DNA from: an uncultured Bacteroidia bacterium
Lineage (GTDB): Bacteria > Bacteroidota > Bacteroidia > Bacteroidales > F082
Direction: 5' to 3'
Assembly (NCBI GenBank): GCA_902800965.1
Contig: CADCGK010000001.1
Coordinates: 264,249-328,248, forward strand
DNA length: 64,000 bases
The position numbers and the translations under genes were made by a program. Under the pieces are notes generated by a model, which was not told where the DNA came from, ran no database searches, and saw nothing but the letters and a program-made list of their open reading frames with translations. Numbering within the stretch: position 1 is the stretch's first letter; each line of letters begins with the position of its first letter. Positions 27,494 through 36,282 of the stretch are shown here, in pieces.

Positions 27494-28156
27494 ATGAAAA
27501 TCATCAACTTCGCCGAAAGCAACAGCATCATCAATCAATATGTGGCCGAGCTGAGAGATGTCCACATCCAAAACGACCGCAACACCTTCCGTCACAACCT
27601 TCAACGTATTGGCCAGTTGATGGCCTACGAGGTCAGCAAGACCCTCTCCTATTCTGAGAAGGAGATCCAGACGCCCTTATCCATGGCCAAAGCCTGCACC
27701 CATGACGATGCGATTGTGCTGGCCACCGTGTTTCGCGCCGGACTGCCTTTCCACCAAGGCTTCCTAGATGTGTTCGACCACGCCGGAAACGCCTTCGTCT
27801 CGGCCTACCGTTACTATATGGATGAGAAACATGAGGAGGTGGGCATCAAGGTGGAATACCTCGCTGCACCCGATTTGACCGACAAGACGTTGATCATCGC
27901 CGACCCAATGCTGGCTACAGGAGGCAGCTTGCAGTTAGCCTACGAGGCACTATGCACCAAAGGCATCCCGAAGCAGCTTCACCTCTGCTGCGTCATCGCC
28001 GCACAGACAGGCGTGGACAATATCCTTAAGATGTTCAAGCCTTTGGACAACGTCACCCTTTGGTGCGCCGCCATCGACCCGGTGCTGAACGAGCACAAAT
28101 ATATCGTCCCAGGTTTGGGTGACGCCGGAGATCTCGCCTACGGCGATAAAATCTGA
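27494..28156 (+). CDS. upp: Uracil phosphoribosyltransferase
   Basis: 220 residues. Salvages uracil to UMP with PRPP. PRPP-binding motif LIIADPMLATGGS (about 135-147) and the C-terminal uracil-binding GLGDAGDLAYG are present. The stop (28154-28156) abuts the stop of convergent elbB with no bases between. Confidence 0.93.
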   Translation: MKIINFAESNSIINQYVAELRDVHIQNDRNTFRHNLQRIGQLMAYEVSKTLSYSEKEIQTPLSMAKACTHDDAIVLATVFRAGLPFHQGFLDVFDHAGNAFVSAYRYYMDEKHEEVGIKVEYLAAPDLTDKTLIIADPMLATGGSLQLAYEALCTKGIPKQLHLCCVIAAQTGVDNILKMFKPLDNVTLWCAAIDPVLNEHKYIVPGLGDAGDLAYGDKI

Positions 28157-28819
28157 TTATTTCCCATCAAGGAAATCCACCACCGCATCCACCATGTTGT
28201 AAGCGCCATCATAGACGTCTTTCAATGTGGCATCCAGCATGAAGGCTGGCGTGGTGAATACTAGTTCCTCATTATCGGCACACACATCGCCATGCTCGGT
28301 CTGCACATGTTCGGCGCCCCATGCCCTGACATGATCAGCGACATCCGAGCCTTCAGCACCCAATGTAACACACACGCCAGGGATCAGACGAGCCAGCATC
28401 ACGGGAGCGATGCACATCGCACCAATAGGCTTCCTCGCTTCATGCATCTCCAAAATAACTCGAGTAACGTCGGGTTGCACCTCCATGGCAACGCCCTTGA
28501 AAGCATAGTCACAGAGGTTCTTGGCTGCACCGAAGCCACCTGGGAAAAACAAAGCATCAAAGTCCTCCGCCTTGAACTGCTCAATGGGCAGGATGTTGCC
28601 ACGGGCGATACGGGCAGCTTCCGTCATGATGTTACGTTTGGCGTTGGCAACCTTGTTGCCAGTGACATGGTCTATCACCTCCGCCTGCGGACGATCAGGG
28701 GCAAAGCATTGGTATTCACAATGATGTTGAGAGATGGCGAGCAACAACGAGACGGCCTCGTTGATCTCGGCACCGTCTTTATGGCCGCAACCGGCCAAGA
28801 TAACAGCAAATTTCTTCAT
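28157..28819 (-). CDS. elbB: DJ-1/PfpI family glyoxalase-like protein ElbB
   Basis: 220 residues, the usual ElbB length. Starts MKKFAVILAGCGHKDGAEI, with FFPGGFGAAKNL and the nucleophile Cys136 in IGAMCIAPVML. ElbB (sigma cross-reacting protein 27A) has reported glyoxalase activity and an old link to isoprenoid synthesis. The gene follows sdaA on the same strand after a 12-base gap, so the two are probably co-transcribed. Confidence 0.9.
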   Translation of the reverse strand: MKKFAVILAGCGHKDGAEINEAVSLLLAISQHHCEYQCFAPDRPQAEVIDHVTGNKVANAKRNIMTEAARIARGNILPIEQFKAEDFDALFFPGGFGAAKNLCDYAFKGVAMEVQPDVTRVILEMHEARKPIGAMCIAPVMLARLIPGVCVTLGAEGSDVADHVRAWGAEHVQTEHGDVCADNEELVFTTPAFMLDATLKDVYDGAYNMVDAVVDFLDGK

Positions 28820-28831
28820 ATTCCTATAGTT

Positions 28832-30034
28832 TTATTTCATTTGTTCATAATCACGGGCAAGACCGCCTTGCGAAGTCTCTTTATATAGGGAAGGCAGATC
28901 CTTGCCGGTTTCCTTCATGGTCTCAACTACCTTGTCGAACGACACGCGGTGGTGTCCGTCGGTAAAGGTGGAATAGATGTTGGCGTCGAGAGCACGGGCA
29001 GCAGCGTAGGCGTTGCGTTCGATGCAAGGGATCTGAACCAGACCACAGACTGGGTCGCAGGTCATGCCTAGATGGTGCTCCAGCGCCATCTCAGCGGCAT
29101 ATTCTATCTGTGCGGGACTGCCGCCGAAGAGCTGGTTGGCTGCAGCGGCAGCCATGGCACAAGCCACACCCACCTCGCCTTGACAACCCACCTCGGCGCC
29201 CGAGATGCTAGCGTTGGTACGAACGATATCGCCCACCAGTCCCGCAGTGGCCAAAGCCCTGATAATGCGGGTATCGCTGAAGTCATAGCTCTTGGAGAGA
29301 TGATACAGCACGGCAGGCATCACGCCACAGGAGCCACATGTCGGGGCTGTGACAATCTTGCCGCCAGAGGCATTTTCTTCCGAGACGGCGAGAGCATACG
29401 AATACACCAACCCACGGCTTTGCAAGGTATGCGAGAAGCCTTTTGCCTTCACATGATACATGGCCGCTTTTCGAGCCAGATGAAGCGGTCCAGGCAGCAC
29501 ACCTTCTTGTTGAAGACCACGTTCCACGGCGGCTTTCATCACCTGCCAGACTTCCATCAGGTAGTCCTCCACCTCTTTTTGGGGCTCATATTCATAGACG
29601 TATTCCCAATAAGTGCGGCCAGTGCGCTCACACCAGTCAAGGATGTCGGTCATCTTATTCATCGGATAAACGTCAGCGGAGACGTAACGTTTGCCCTCTT
29701 CGGCCAGGTCGCCGCCGCCAATGCTGAACACCGTCCACTCGTCGGTAATCTTTCCATCTTTGTCAATGGCTTTGAAAAGCATGCCGTTGGGATGAAAAGG
29801 AAGGGTGATCTCAGGGCACCACAGAATACGTGTAGGACGTTTGAGGGTGTTGAGGATGGCCACATCAGTCATGTGGCCTTTGCCTGTGGCAGCCAGACTC
29901 CCGTAGAGGGTCACGTCAAAAGAGTTCGCATCGGGGTGGCGGTCGTTGAATAACTGAGCGGCTTTTTGAGGTCCCATGGTATGGCTACTGGAAGGGCCAA
30001 TACCAATCTTATAAATGTCTTTGATGGTCTTCAT
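28832..30034 (-). CDS. sdaA: L-serine ammonia-lyase, single-chain Fe-S type
   Basis: 400 residues from the ATG at 30034. Deaminates L-serine to pyruvate using a 4Fe-4S cluster; feeds pyruvate to nifJ. The fused beta-alpha layout is visible: IGIGPSSSHTMGPQKAA at the N-terminus and GSCGVMPAVLYHLS, CQGEVGVACAMAAAA and DPVCGLVQIPC supplying cluster cysteines in the C-terminal half. The minus-strand box TATCTTTG (30050-30043) lies 8 bases before this ATG, which excludes the upstream in-frame ATG at 30055 as start. Leader is very short. Confidence 0.93.
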   Translation of the reverse strand: MKTIKDIYKIGIGPSSSHTMGPQKAAQLFNDRHPDANSFDVTLYGSLAATGKGHMTDVAILNTLKRPTRILWCPEITLPFHPNGMLFKAIDKDGKITDEWTVFSIGGGDLAEEGKRYVSADVYPMNKMTDILDWCERTGRTYWEYVYEYEPQKEVEDYLMEVWQVMKAAVERGLQQEGVLPGPLHLARKAAMYHVKAKGFSHTLQSRGLVYSYALAVSEENASGGKIVTAPTCGSCGVMPAVLYHLSKSYDFSDTRIIRALATAGLVGDIVRTNASISGAEVGCQGEVGVACAMAAAAANQLFGGSPAQIEYAAEMALEHHLGMTCDPVCGLVQIPCIERNAYAAARALDANIYSTFTDGHHRVSFDKVVETMKETGKDLPSLYKETSQGGLARDYEQMK

Positions 30035-30102
30035 AGTGCCTACAAAGATAGGCACAAACCGTCAGTTTTTTATGGGTAAAAGAATTTTTTTTGTTTTTTT
30101 TA

Positions 30103-30131
30103 TTGTATGTCCGAAAAAAGTTCTATTTTTG
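30103..30131 (+). promoter_or_regulatory. Promoter of tRNA-Ala
   Basis: -7 box TATTTTTG at 30124-30131 with TTG at 30103-30105, 18 bases apart, about 18 bases before the mature tRNA 5' end. Confidence 0.65.
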
Positions 30132-30148
30132 CAGCGCAAAACAAGCAA

Positions 30149-30222
<74 letters not shown>

Positions 30223-30225
30223 CAA

Positions 30226-30260
30226 AATCACCGCTGTAGATTCTCAGCGGTGATTTTTTT
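30226..30260 (+). terminator. tRNA terminator that also encodes the end of the convergent gene
   Basis: Perfect 11-bp stem AATCACCGCTG/CAGCGGTGATT, 8-base loop, then TTTTT. Its minus strand encodes the last residues (ITAENLQR) and stop of the convergent HEFGH-motif gene. Confidence 0.85.
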
Positions 30261-30803
30261 ATTGGTAGGATATCCGAATTCGCTCCATTTTACGCCGAAT
30301 TGTTTACCAAAATACCTTTTGGCATGACGATTCGCACGAAGCTCCGTCCAATAACTGCTGTGGTCGCCTTTACCCATGGCGCTGATGAGGCTCGACAGAC
30401 CGATTACTGGTAGATACAGCGGACCGAAGCGCTGGCTGTCGGCGGTATGCCCGAACTCATGCATGCAGAGCTGGTTATTGAGCACCAGTCCCCCGTTGCC
30501 ATCACGGAGCCAGTGACCATCCCAGAGATCCACGAAGGAGCCCAGCGATACCCCCATGCATCCCGTCCCTTTGACCTTCGTCGCAAAGGTGATGCCGCCT
30601 AAGGTATCGACACGGTCCACCTGCCCTACCAATGCCCGTCCCAACGTGAAGAGCCACCCCGTCACGGTCTGCGGCAACTCCCACGTAAACCTCGAAAACA
30701 GCTGCCACACCCGCCCCCAGAACGACCGTTTGGGGTCGGTCTTGAAGAGGCCTAGGCAAATCTTGGCAGCATTGTGGAGATAAAAAATGTATCTTTGCGA
30801 CAT
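30228..30803 (-). CDS. HEFGH-motif protein, putative metallopeptidase-like
   Basis: 191 residues from ATG 30803 (an ATG at 30809 adds two). The N-terminal about 60 residues are hydrophobic and aromatic (WQLFSRFTWELPQTVTGWLFTLG). The core has LNNQLCMHEFGHTADSQRFGPLYLPVIGLSSLISA, quoted here only to show HEFGH, a zinc-metallopeptidase-type HExxH motif; a downstream YWTELRANRHAKRYFG may supply a third ligand. Similar proteins are common in Bacteroidales but uncharacterised. The 5' end overlaps the promoter of the divergent Imm32-like gene. The start is therefore less certain than the reading frame. Confidence 0.65.
   Translation of the reverse strand: MSQRYIFYLHNAAKICLGLFKTDPKRSFWGRVWQLFSRFTWELPQTVTGWLFTLGRALVGQVDRVDTLGGITFATKVKGTGCMGVSLGSFVDLWDGHWLRDGNGGLVLNNQLCMHEFGHTADSQRFGPLYLPVIGLSSLISAMGKGDHSSYWTELRANRHAKRYFGKQFGVKWSEFGYPTNKKITAENLQR
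30790..30797 (+). promoter_or_regulatory. -7 box of the Imm32-like gene
   Basis: TATCTTTG on the plus strand, 33 bases before the ATG at 30831 and inside the 5' coding end of the divergent HEFGH gene. Confidence 0.55.
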
Positions 30804-30830
30804 AACCATTACTTAACCGCACGAAAAACC

Positions 30831-31046
30831 ATGACATTCAATTGGATCGACGGCTTCATGATCAACGTAGCCATTGACGGCAACACCGTCGTCATCTCAG
30901 CCAACAAGGAGGGACTCCTTTCCTTGGCCAATCACCTAAAGACCCTCGCAGAGGAGCCGGATATGGGGGCACATTTTCATCTAGATGAATTCAACTCGCT
31001 GGAAGACGGCTCCGCAGCACTCATCGTAGATAGAATCCCTTCTTAA
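30831..31046 (+). CDS. Imm32-like small immunity-type protein
   Basis: 71 residues from ATG 30831; the in-frame ATG at 30774 precedes the promoter and is rejected. The pattern ISANKEGLLSLANHLKTLAE, then HFHLDEFNSLEDGSAALIV, fits Imm32, a family found as immunity proteins in polymorphic-toxin loci and also as solo genes. Cytoplasmic, no signal. No recognisable toxin follows; the head-to-head HEFGH protein is the only candidate partner, which is inference. Confidence 0.65.
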   Translation: MTFNWIDGFMINVAIDGNTVVISANKEGLLSLANHLKTLAEEPDMGAHFHLDEFNSLEDGSAALIVDRIPS

Positions 31047-31051
31047 GTGTG

Positions 31052-31630
31052 TTACACGTACTGATAGATAGATATCAGGCAGAACCCATTCTCGCACACA
31101 GGCTTATTGATCTCAAAGACGAGGTTATCGTCGTCCACACACTTTAACAGAAGGTAATCTTCCCCAAGTTGGTTGGTCATTTTTTCGACCGCAAACGGCG
31201 TCTCGCCTTTGATCACTTCCTGTTGCGACAATTTTTCAAAGAAGGCATTCGCGTCAGCAGGATCGTCGAAATACAGGTTCTGATTAAAGGAAGTGGCCGA
31301 CACCAACTCGTAATAATAGGCATGGTCTGAGGTGAGCTTCATTTCATAACCCGTTTCAGAGAGTTCTCCTTTCTCAATGCCCTTCCCAAACACCGTTACA
31401 TAGAAACCAGCATCGCCTTCCGAACCTTCCATGCCTTCCATGTCATCTTCCAACTCACCTTCGTAAAGGAGGGTCATGCCACATTTGGCAGCTGCGGCCT
31501 CGTCGTTCTGGTTGATCAAATCCACGAAGGCTTCCATGGTGAACAGATCGAAACCTTGATCCTTATTGGACTGATCACAACCGACGGCAAACAGCAGGCA
31601 GATTCCGATGAATAATAAATTCTTTTTCAT
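31052..31630 (-). CDS. Hypothetical lipoprotein
   Basis: 192 residues with lipoprotein signal MKKNLLFIGICLLFAVGC (Cys18). The mature part is acidic (EGELEDDMEGMEGSEGD) with an alternating alpha/beta pattern. No family recognised. It follows yqeY by 28 bases on the same strand; the two may share a transcript. Confidence 0.75.
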   Translation of the reverse strand: MKKNLLFIGICLLFAVGCDQSNKDQGFDLFTMEAFVDLINQNDEAAAAKCGMTLLYEGELEDDMEGMEGSEGDAGFYVTVFGKGIEKGELSETGYEMKLTSDHAYYYELVSATSFNQNLYFDDPADANAFFEKLSQQEVIKGETPFAVEKMTNQLGEDYLLLKCVDDDNLVFEINKPVCENGFCLISIYQYV

Positions 31631-31658
31631 TTTTTAGTTTGTTTTGAAATAGAAAAAA

Positions 31659-32108
31659 TCACGCTCCCAACAGCTCCTTCACCAGCTGCGACACCTTGGC
31701 GTTGTCGGCCTTGCCGGCGACTTGTTTAGTGACAGTGCCCATCACCCGACCCATGTCCTTGATGGAGGTAGCGCCAACTTGGGCGATGACGTCTTTGATG
31801 ATGGCGCGAAGCTCATCCTCGCTCAACGGCTGAGGAAGATAGGCTTCGATGACGGAGGCTTGGAACTTCTCTTCGTCGGCGAGTTCCTGACGACCGTTTT
31901 GCTCATAGATCGCCGCCGACTCCTTGCGCTGCTTCACAAGTTTCTGCAGCAGGCTCAGCTCGGTAGCTTCGGTTAGTTCTACGTTACCTCCTTTGGTCTT
32001 TTCGAGGAGGATCTGTGCTTTGATCGCCCTGAGGGCTTCGAGTTTCTTTTGGTCGCGGGCCAGCATGGCGGCCTTGATGTCGGCCATGATCTTTGTTTCT
32101 AGGGACAT
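31659..32108 (-). CDS. GatB/YqeY domain protein
   Basis: 149 residues, typical for stand-alone YqeY. Helical N-terminal half (MADIKAAMLARDQKKLEALRAIKAQI, quoted in part as AMLARDQKKLEALR) and the tail domain with MGRVMGTVTKQVAGKADNAKVSQLVKELL (key: MGRVM, AGKAD). It is related to the tRNA-binding tail of GatB; a role linked to amidotransferase-dependent tRNA charging is suspected, not shown. Confidence 0.88.
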   Translation of the reverse strand: MSLETKIMADIKAAMLARDQKKLEALRAIKAQILLEKTKGGNVELTEATELSLLQKLVKQRKESAAIYEQNGRQELADEEKFQASVIEAYLPQPLSEDELRAIIKDVIAQVGATSIKDMGRVMGTVTKQVAGKADNAKVSQLVKELLGA

Positions 32109-32115
32109 AGTTGGT

Positions 32116-32148
32116 AAGTTATTCAGTTGATCAGTTGGTCAGTTAATA
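32116..32148. repeat. TCAGTTGA octamer tandem repeat
   Basis: Three units (TCAGTTGA, TCAGTTGG, TCAGTTAA) in the spacer between yqeY and the first MATE gene. Confidence 0.7.
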
Positions 32149-32210
32149 GTTTATTTGGTAGCCGCATCCCGAGGGATGCCCTATCGGTAGGCAAAGATAA
32201 TAATTAATTT

Positions 32211-32245
32211 GGATTGCTTCGGTCGTTCCTTCCTCGCAATGACGT
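32211..32245. repeat. Dispersed repeat, copy A (GGATTGCTTCG...CTCGCAATGACG)
   Basis: Copy of the about 33-base element also found at 35248, 36167 (inverted), 36224 and 43195. It ends 9 bases before the -7 box of the MATE gene and so occupies its upstream promoter region. Confidence 0.8.
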
Positions 32246-32254
32246 AAAAAAACG

Positions 32255-32262
32255 TACTTTTG
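32255..32262 (+). promoter_or_regulatory. -7 box abutting the first MATE gene
   Basis: TACTTTTG, 4 bases before the ATG at 32267; predicts a leaderless transcript. Confidence 0.6.
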
Positions 32263-32266
32263 CACC

Positions 32267-33595
32267 ATGATTAAAACGAGCATCACCAACCGTGAGATTT
32301 GGCGCATCGCCACCCCCATCATGCTGGGGAACCTGGCGCAGACCATCATCACCTTTACTGACACAGCCTTTCTCGGGCATCTCGGCACCATCGAGCTGAG
32401 CGCCTCCATGATGGCTGGACTCTTCTATTTCGTGTTCACCACGCTGGCCATGGGCTTCGCCGTAGGCATCCAGATCTTCATCGCACGGCGCTTCGGCGAA
32501 GGCAACATGAAACAGATCGGCGTGATCTTCCAACACGGCGCCCTTTTCGTCCTGCTACTCGGTCTCTTGCTGTTCAGCATCCTGTTTTTCTTCAGCCATG
32601 GCCTGATGCGCAACATCATCGAGTCGGACAACATCTATGTCGCGTCCATGGAGTATCTGAGATTCAGGAGGTTTGGCATCGTCTTCGTGGTTTTCAACTT
32701 CCTGTTCCGCTCTTTCTATGTGGGTATCAGCAACACCAAGGTCATTACCTACTCCACCCTCCTCATGGCGGTGGTCAACATTTTCTTCGACTGGTGCCTG
32801 ATCTTCGGCCACTGCGGCCTTCCCGAGATGGGTATCGGCGGTGCAGCCTTGGCCTCCCTTCTCGCTGAAATTGCCGCATTCATTTTCTTCTGGATCTATA
32901 CTTTCATCACCATCCCGCATGAAGAATTCGGCATGTTCCATTGGCACAAGCTCCAGCCCAAGCTGATGGGCAACATCCTGAAAGTGGCCTTCCCTTGCAT
33001 GATGCAAAAACTCTTCTCCTTTGGCGCTTGGTTTGCCTTCTTCATCCTCATCGAGAAGATGGGCGAGACCGCCATCGGCATCTCCTCCGTAGTAAGAAGC
33101 ACCTATATGATCCTCATCATCCCGGGCTTCGCCTTTGCGGCTACTGCCAACACCTTGACCAGCCGCATCATCGGCGAAGGCAAGAGCGACGAGGTGATGG
33201 CCATGCTTTGGAAAGTCGTCAAAAATGGTGCTATCTGCTCCCTCGTATTGGCCGTCATCACCTCCATCATTCCTCAACTCATTTTACAAATCTACACCGA
33301 CGACCTCAGCCTTGCCGCTGCCGCCGTACCATCGGTCTATGTCATTAGCATCGCCACCATCCTTGGCGCCATCGGCATGGTCTATTTCGAGGCTGTCTCC
33401 GGCACAGGCAACACCTCAGCGGCCATGGCTTTGGAGTTCGGGGTACTCATCGCCTACATGTTCTACATCTTCCTGATGACCAAGACCTCTTCTATCGCCG
33501 GCGTATGGACTGCGGAATGGTTCTACAACATCATCATGGGTCTCATCGCCTTCTTCTATATCTGGAAGGCCGACTGGCGGAAAAAGGTGATTTGA
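32267..33595 (+). CDS. MATE family efflux transporter (first of two)
   Basis: 442 residues, about 12 membrane helices in two six-helix halves. Opens with TNREIWRIATPIMLGNLAQTIITFTDTAFLGHLG (key: PIMLGN, DTAFLGHLG), the standard first-helix pattern. Cation-coupled export of drugs or metabolites from the inner membrane. A second, only distantly similar MATE gene follows after 15 bases, giving a tandem pair in one transcript. Confidence 0.92.
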   Translation: MIKTSITNREIWRIATPIMLGNLAQTIITFTDTAFLGHLGTIELSASMMAGLFYFVFTTLAMGFAVGIQIFIARRFGEGNMKQIGVIFQHGALFVLLLGLLLFSILFFFSHGLMRNIIESDNIYVASMEYLRFRRFGIVFVVFNFLFRSFYVGISNTKVITYSTLLMAVVNIFFDWCLIFGHCGLPEMGIGGAALASLLAEIAAFIFFWIYTFITIPHEEFGMFHWHKLQPKLMGNILKVAFPCMMQKLFSFGAWFAFFILIEKMGETAIGISSVVRSTYMILIIPGFAFAATANTLTSRIIGEGKSDEVMAMLWKVVKNGAICSLVLAVITSIIPQLILQIYTDDLSLAAAAVPSVYVISIATILGAIGMVYFEAVSGTGNTSAAMALEFGVLIAYMFYIFLMTKTSSIAGVWTAEWFYNIIMGLIAFFYIWKADWRKKVI

Positions 33596-33610
33596 TTCAA
33601 GACTTCGACG

Positions 33611-35038
33611 ATGAATCCCAGCAACGACCAACGGAAACTCGATGAGCGTTATCTGATGATGACGCAGGCACCTGTCAAGAGGCTGATCCTCAAGATGTCG
33701 GTGCCTACTATCATCAGCATGCTGGTGACGAGTATCTACAACATGGTGGATTCGTTTTTCGTCGGTCATCTCAGCACCGAGGCCGTAGCAGGGGTGGGCG
33801 TCGCCTTCGCCTACATGGCCTTCATCAACGCCTGCGGTTTCTTCTTCGGACACGGTTCGGGCAACTACATCTCCAGGGCGCTGGGCGCCCGCCACACCGA
33901 GAACGCCGGCAGGATGGCTGCCACAGGTTTCGTGAGTCCATTGATCTTTGGTGCCTTTGCAGGCATACTTAGCTTGGTTTTCATCAGCCCCCTGTCACGA
34001 GCCTTGGGCGCCACGGAGCAAATCCTTCCGTCAGCCAATGCCTACCTGCGTTACATCCTCCTCGCCACGCCATTCATGATGTCGTCGCTGACGTTGAACA
34101 ACCAGTTAAGGCTTCAAGGCAACGCTCGTTTCGGCATGATCGGCATCGCCTCGGGTGCCATCCTCAACATCGTCCTCGATCCGATTTTCATCTTCGTGCT
34201 GGACATGGGTGTCAGCGGTGCTTCCTTGGCCACCGCCGTCAGCCAATGCTTCGGCTGGTGTGTCCTGCTATGGGGCACCTCCCGCGAAGGCAATGTCCAC
34301 ATCCGGCTCCGCAACTTCACACCCACAAAGGAATACTACATCCAGATCTTCAGAGGAGGTCTCCCCTCATTAGCCCGCCAGGCACTCGCCGTGGTAGCCA
34401 CCATCTGCCTTAACCGCATGGCAGTGCACTATGCCACCTCAGGCAACGAAGCCTCCGTCGTGGCAGCGTTCTCCATCGTAACACGCATCATGATGATGAC
34501 CTATTCCCTCATCATTGGCTTGGGTCAAGGTTTCCAGCCAGTGTGCGGCTACAACTACGGCGCAAAACTCTATGGCAGGGTGAAAGAGAGCTATTTGTTC
34601 TGTCTATCTCTCTCCACGGCCGTATTGATCGTCTTGGGCACCTTGGGGTATCTCTTTGCTCCCGAGGTCATCGCTCTCTTCCGCAGCGAAGATCCCGAGT
34701 TGATCCGGGTAGGTAGCCACGTCATGCGATGGCAATGCATCGCTTTCCCGTTATCGGGACTATGCACTACGACCAACATGCTGTTGCAGAACATCAACTA
34801 CACTTGGCAAGCCACCTTCCTATCCATGTGCCGCCAAGGCATCTGCTTCCTGCCTGCAGTCTTCATCGCACCTTGGCTTTGGGGACTCACCGGTCTCGAA
34901 GCCGCCCAAGCCATCGCCGACGTGATGACCTTCATCATCGCGTTGCCGTTTGCCATCAAGATTATTAGGGAGCTTTCCTCAAAAGATAAGGATCACCAAA
35001 ATAATTCCTCTGCGATGCCGTCTGCGAACAGCATCTGA
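33611..35038 (+). CDS. MATE family efflux transporter (second of two), MepA-like
   Basis: 475 residues, 12 membrane helices. APVKRLILKMSVPTIISML and SIYNMVDSFFVGHLS at the start, and LIIGLGQGFQPVCGYNYGAK in the second half, match the MepA-like branch. The last 46 bases overlap the end of convergent hemW; the tail beyond the last helix (SSKDKDHQNNSSAMPSANSI) is polar and probably dispensable, so the overlap may reflect 3' extension of either gene. Confidence 0.92.
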   Translation: MNPSNDQRKLDERYLMMTQAPVKRLILKMSVPTIISMLVTSIYNMVDSFFVGHLSTEAVAGVGVAFAYMAFINACGFFFGHGSGNYISRALGARHTENAGRMAATGFVSPLIFGAFAGILSLVFISPLSRALGATEQILPSANAYLRYILLATPFMMSSLTLNNQLRLQGNARFGMIGIASGAILNIVLDPIFIFVLDMGVSGASLATAVSQCFGWCVLLWGTSREGNVHIRLRNFTPTKEYYIQIFRGGLPSLARQALAVVATICLNRMAVHYATSGNEASVVAAFSIVTRIMMMTYSLIIGLGQGFQPVCGYNYGAKLYGRVKESYLFCLSLSTAVLIVLGTLGYLFAPEVIALFRSEDPELIRVGSHVMRWQCIAFPLSGLCTTTNMLLQNINYTWQATFLSMCRQGICFLPAVFIAPWLWGLTGLEAAQAIADVMTFIIALPFAIKIIRELSSKDKDHQNNSSAMPSANSI

Positions 35039-36141
35039 TCATCATTGAGATATAGGATTTCTTTGTTTTGCGAGAGCCTTCCCTGAGCAATCAAAGGCTG
35101 GGCTTTTTGTTCGCAATGGTAGGAAAAACGTTCGCCCATCTCGCGTTTGATATCATTCAGATCGATACCCCACATCGAACGGAGTCGGAGCATGACGTAT
35201 TCGTCATATTGCTGTTCGGGACTTAAGATTTCTTTTTCGGCAACAGTGGATTGCCGCGTCGCTACGCTCCTCGCAATGACGCTCGAGGCCTCCACATACC
35301 GCTCCAAAGAGGAAACGTTCCACTGCCTCGACTTACCATCGTACGAATGTGCCGAAGGCCCAAAACCTGCGTATGGGATGCCAAACCAATAGCTGGTGTT
35401 GTGCCGTGAATGCATGCCCAGCTGGCTAAAATTGGAGATCTCATAATGCTCATAGCCGTGTTCAGCAGCACGATGGCACAAGATCTCATAGTCGCGGATC
35501 GAATCCTCTTCGTTTATGGGCATAGCCTTCCCCATTTCAATCTGCTTCGTTAAAACAGCATTGGGTTCCAAGGTCAGAGCGTAGGCGGAAAGATGCGGAA
35601 TGTCCAATTCGAAAAACAAATCTAGATTTCGGTTCCACTGATCGGCATCAGAGGTAGGTAAGCCGTAGATCAAATCAATGCTGATATTCTCGAAACCCGC
35701 TTCTTTAGCCAAATCAAGGCACTGACGGGCATGACTTGAATCGTGTTTGCGGCTCAAATATCGAAGGTCGTTGTCGAAAAAACTCTGGATACCGATGCTG
35801 AGACGGTTCACACCCAAAGACCTCAATCCAGAAAGATATTCCAAGGAGAGCGTATCGGGGTTGGCTTCAAACGAGACCTCGGCCTCAGGATCAATTTCAA
35901 AGCAATCGTGAAGTGTCTTGTGGATATCCTCGATTTCTTCTAAATGCAATAAGGAAGGCGTTCCGCCGCCGAAATAAACTGTCTCGACCTTTTCCCCGTG
36001 AAGATAGTCTTTACGAGAGACCAGCTCATGTTTCAAGGCTTCCAGAAAGTCCGCTTTGCGCTTTGTTGAGGGAATGGAATAAAACCCACAATAGGCGCAC
36101 TTGGAAAGACAAAACGGGATATGAAGGTAGAGGCCGGACAT
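34993..36141 (-). CDS. hemW: Radical SAM haem chaperone HemW (coproporphyrinogen oxidase-like)
   Basis: 382 residues. The radical SAM motif is CLSKCAYC with Cys11, Cys15 and Cys18. GGGTPSLL and GIQSFFDNDL are characteristic of HemN/HemW; the absence of the extra N-terminal region of HemN favours HemW, which delivers haem to respiratory enzymes. A dispersed repeat is inserted in frame at about residues 285-300 (SVIARSVATRQS), just before the conserved LSPEQQYDEYVM, adding a segment not expected in the family. Confidence 0.88.
   Translation of the reverse strand: MSGLYLHIPFCLSKCAYCGFYSIPSTKRKADFLEALKHELVSRKDYLHGEKVETVYFGGGTPSLLHLEEIEDIHKTLHDCFEIDPEAEVSFEANPDTLSLEYLSGLRSLGVNRLSIGIQSFFDNDLRYLSRKHDSSHARQCLDLAKEAGFENISIDLIYGLPTSDADQWNRNLDLFFELDIPHLSAYALTLEPNAVLTKQIEMGKAMPINEEDSIRDYEILCHRAAEHGYEHYEISNFSQLGMHSRHNTSYWFGIPYAGFGPSAHSYDGKSRQWNVSSLERYVEASSVIARSVATRQSTVAEKEILSPEQQYDEYVMLRLRSMWGIDLNDIKREMGERFSYHCEQKAQPLIAQGRLSQNKEILYLNDDQMLFADGIAEELFW
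35248..35282. repeat. Dispersed repeat, copy C, inside hemW
   Basis: GGATTGCCGCGTCG...CTCGCAATGACG; read on the minus strand it encodes VIARSVATRQS in frame with hemW. Confidence 0.85.
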
Positions 36142-36160
36142 GGTAGATCAAAGAATAGCA

Positions 36161-36262
36161 ACGGGTACGTCATTGCGAGGCCTTTGGCCGAAGCAATCCA
36201 ACCTGACAATTTTGGGTCAAGCTGGATTGCTTCGTCGTTCCTCCTCGCAATGACGTACCCGT
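36161..36262. repeat. Two dispersed-repeat copies in inverted orientation (hairpin)
   Basis: Left arm 36161-36180 and right arm 36243-36262 are perfectly complementary over 20 bases (ACGGGTACGTCATTGCGAGG). A further 12 bases of each (CGAAGCAATCCA) also pair. The element lies between the starts of hemW and the end of aqpZ and could terminate aqpZ transcription. Confidence 0.85.
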
Positions 36263-36282
36263 ACTTGCTTACTTCTTAATTT

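Noticed and set aside
32555..33277. 240-residue antisense ORF in the first MATE gene
   Set aside because: Acidic antisense shadow of a membrane-protein gene; no support.
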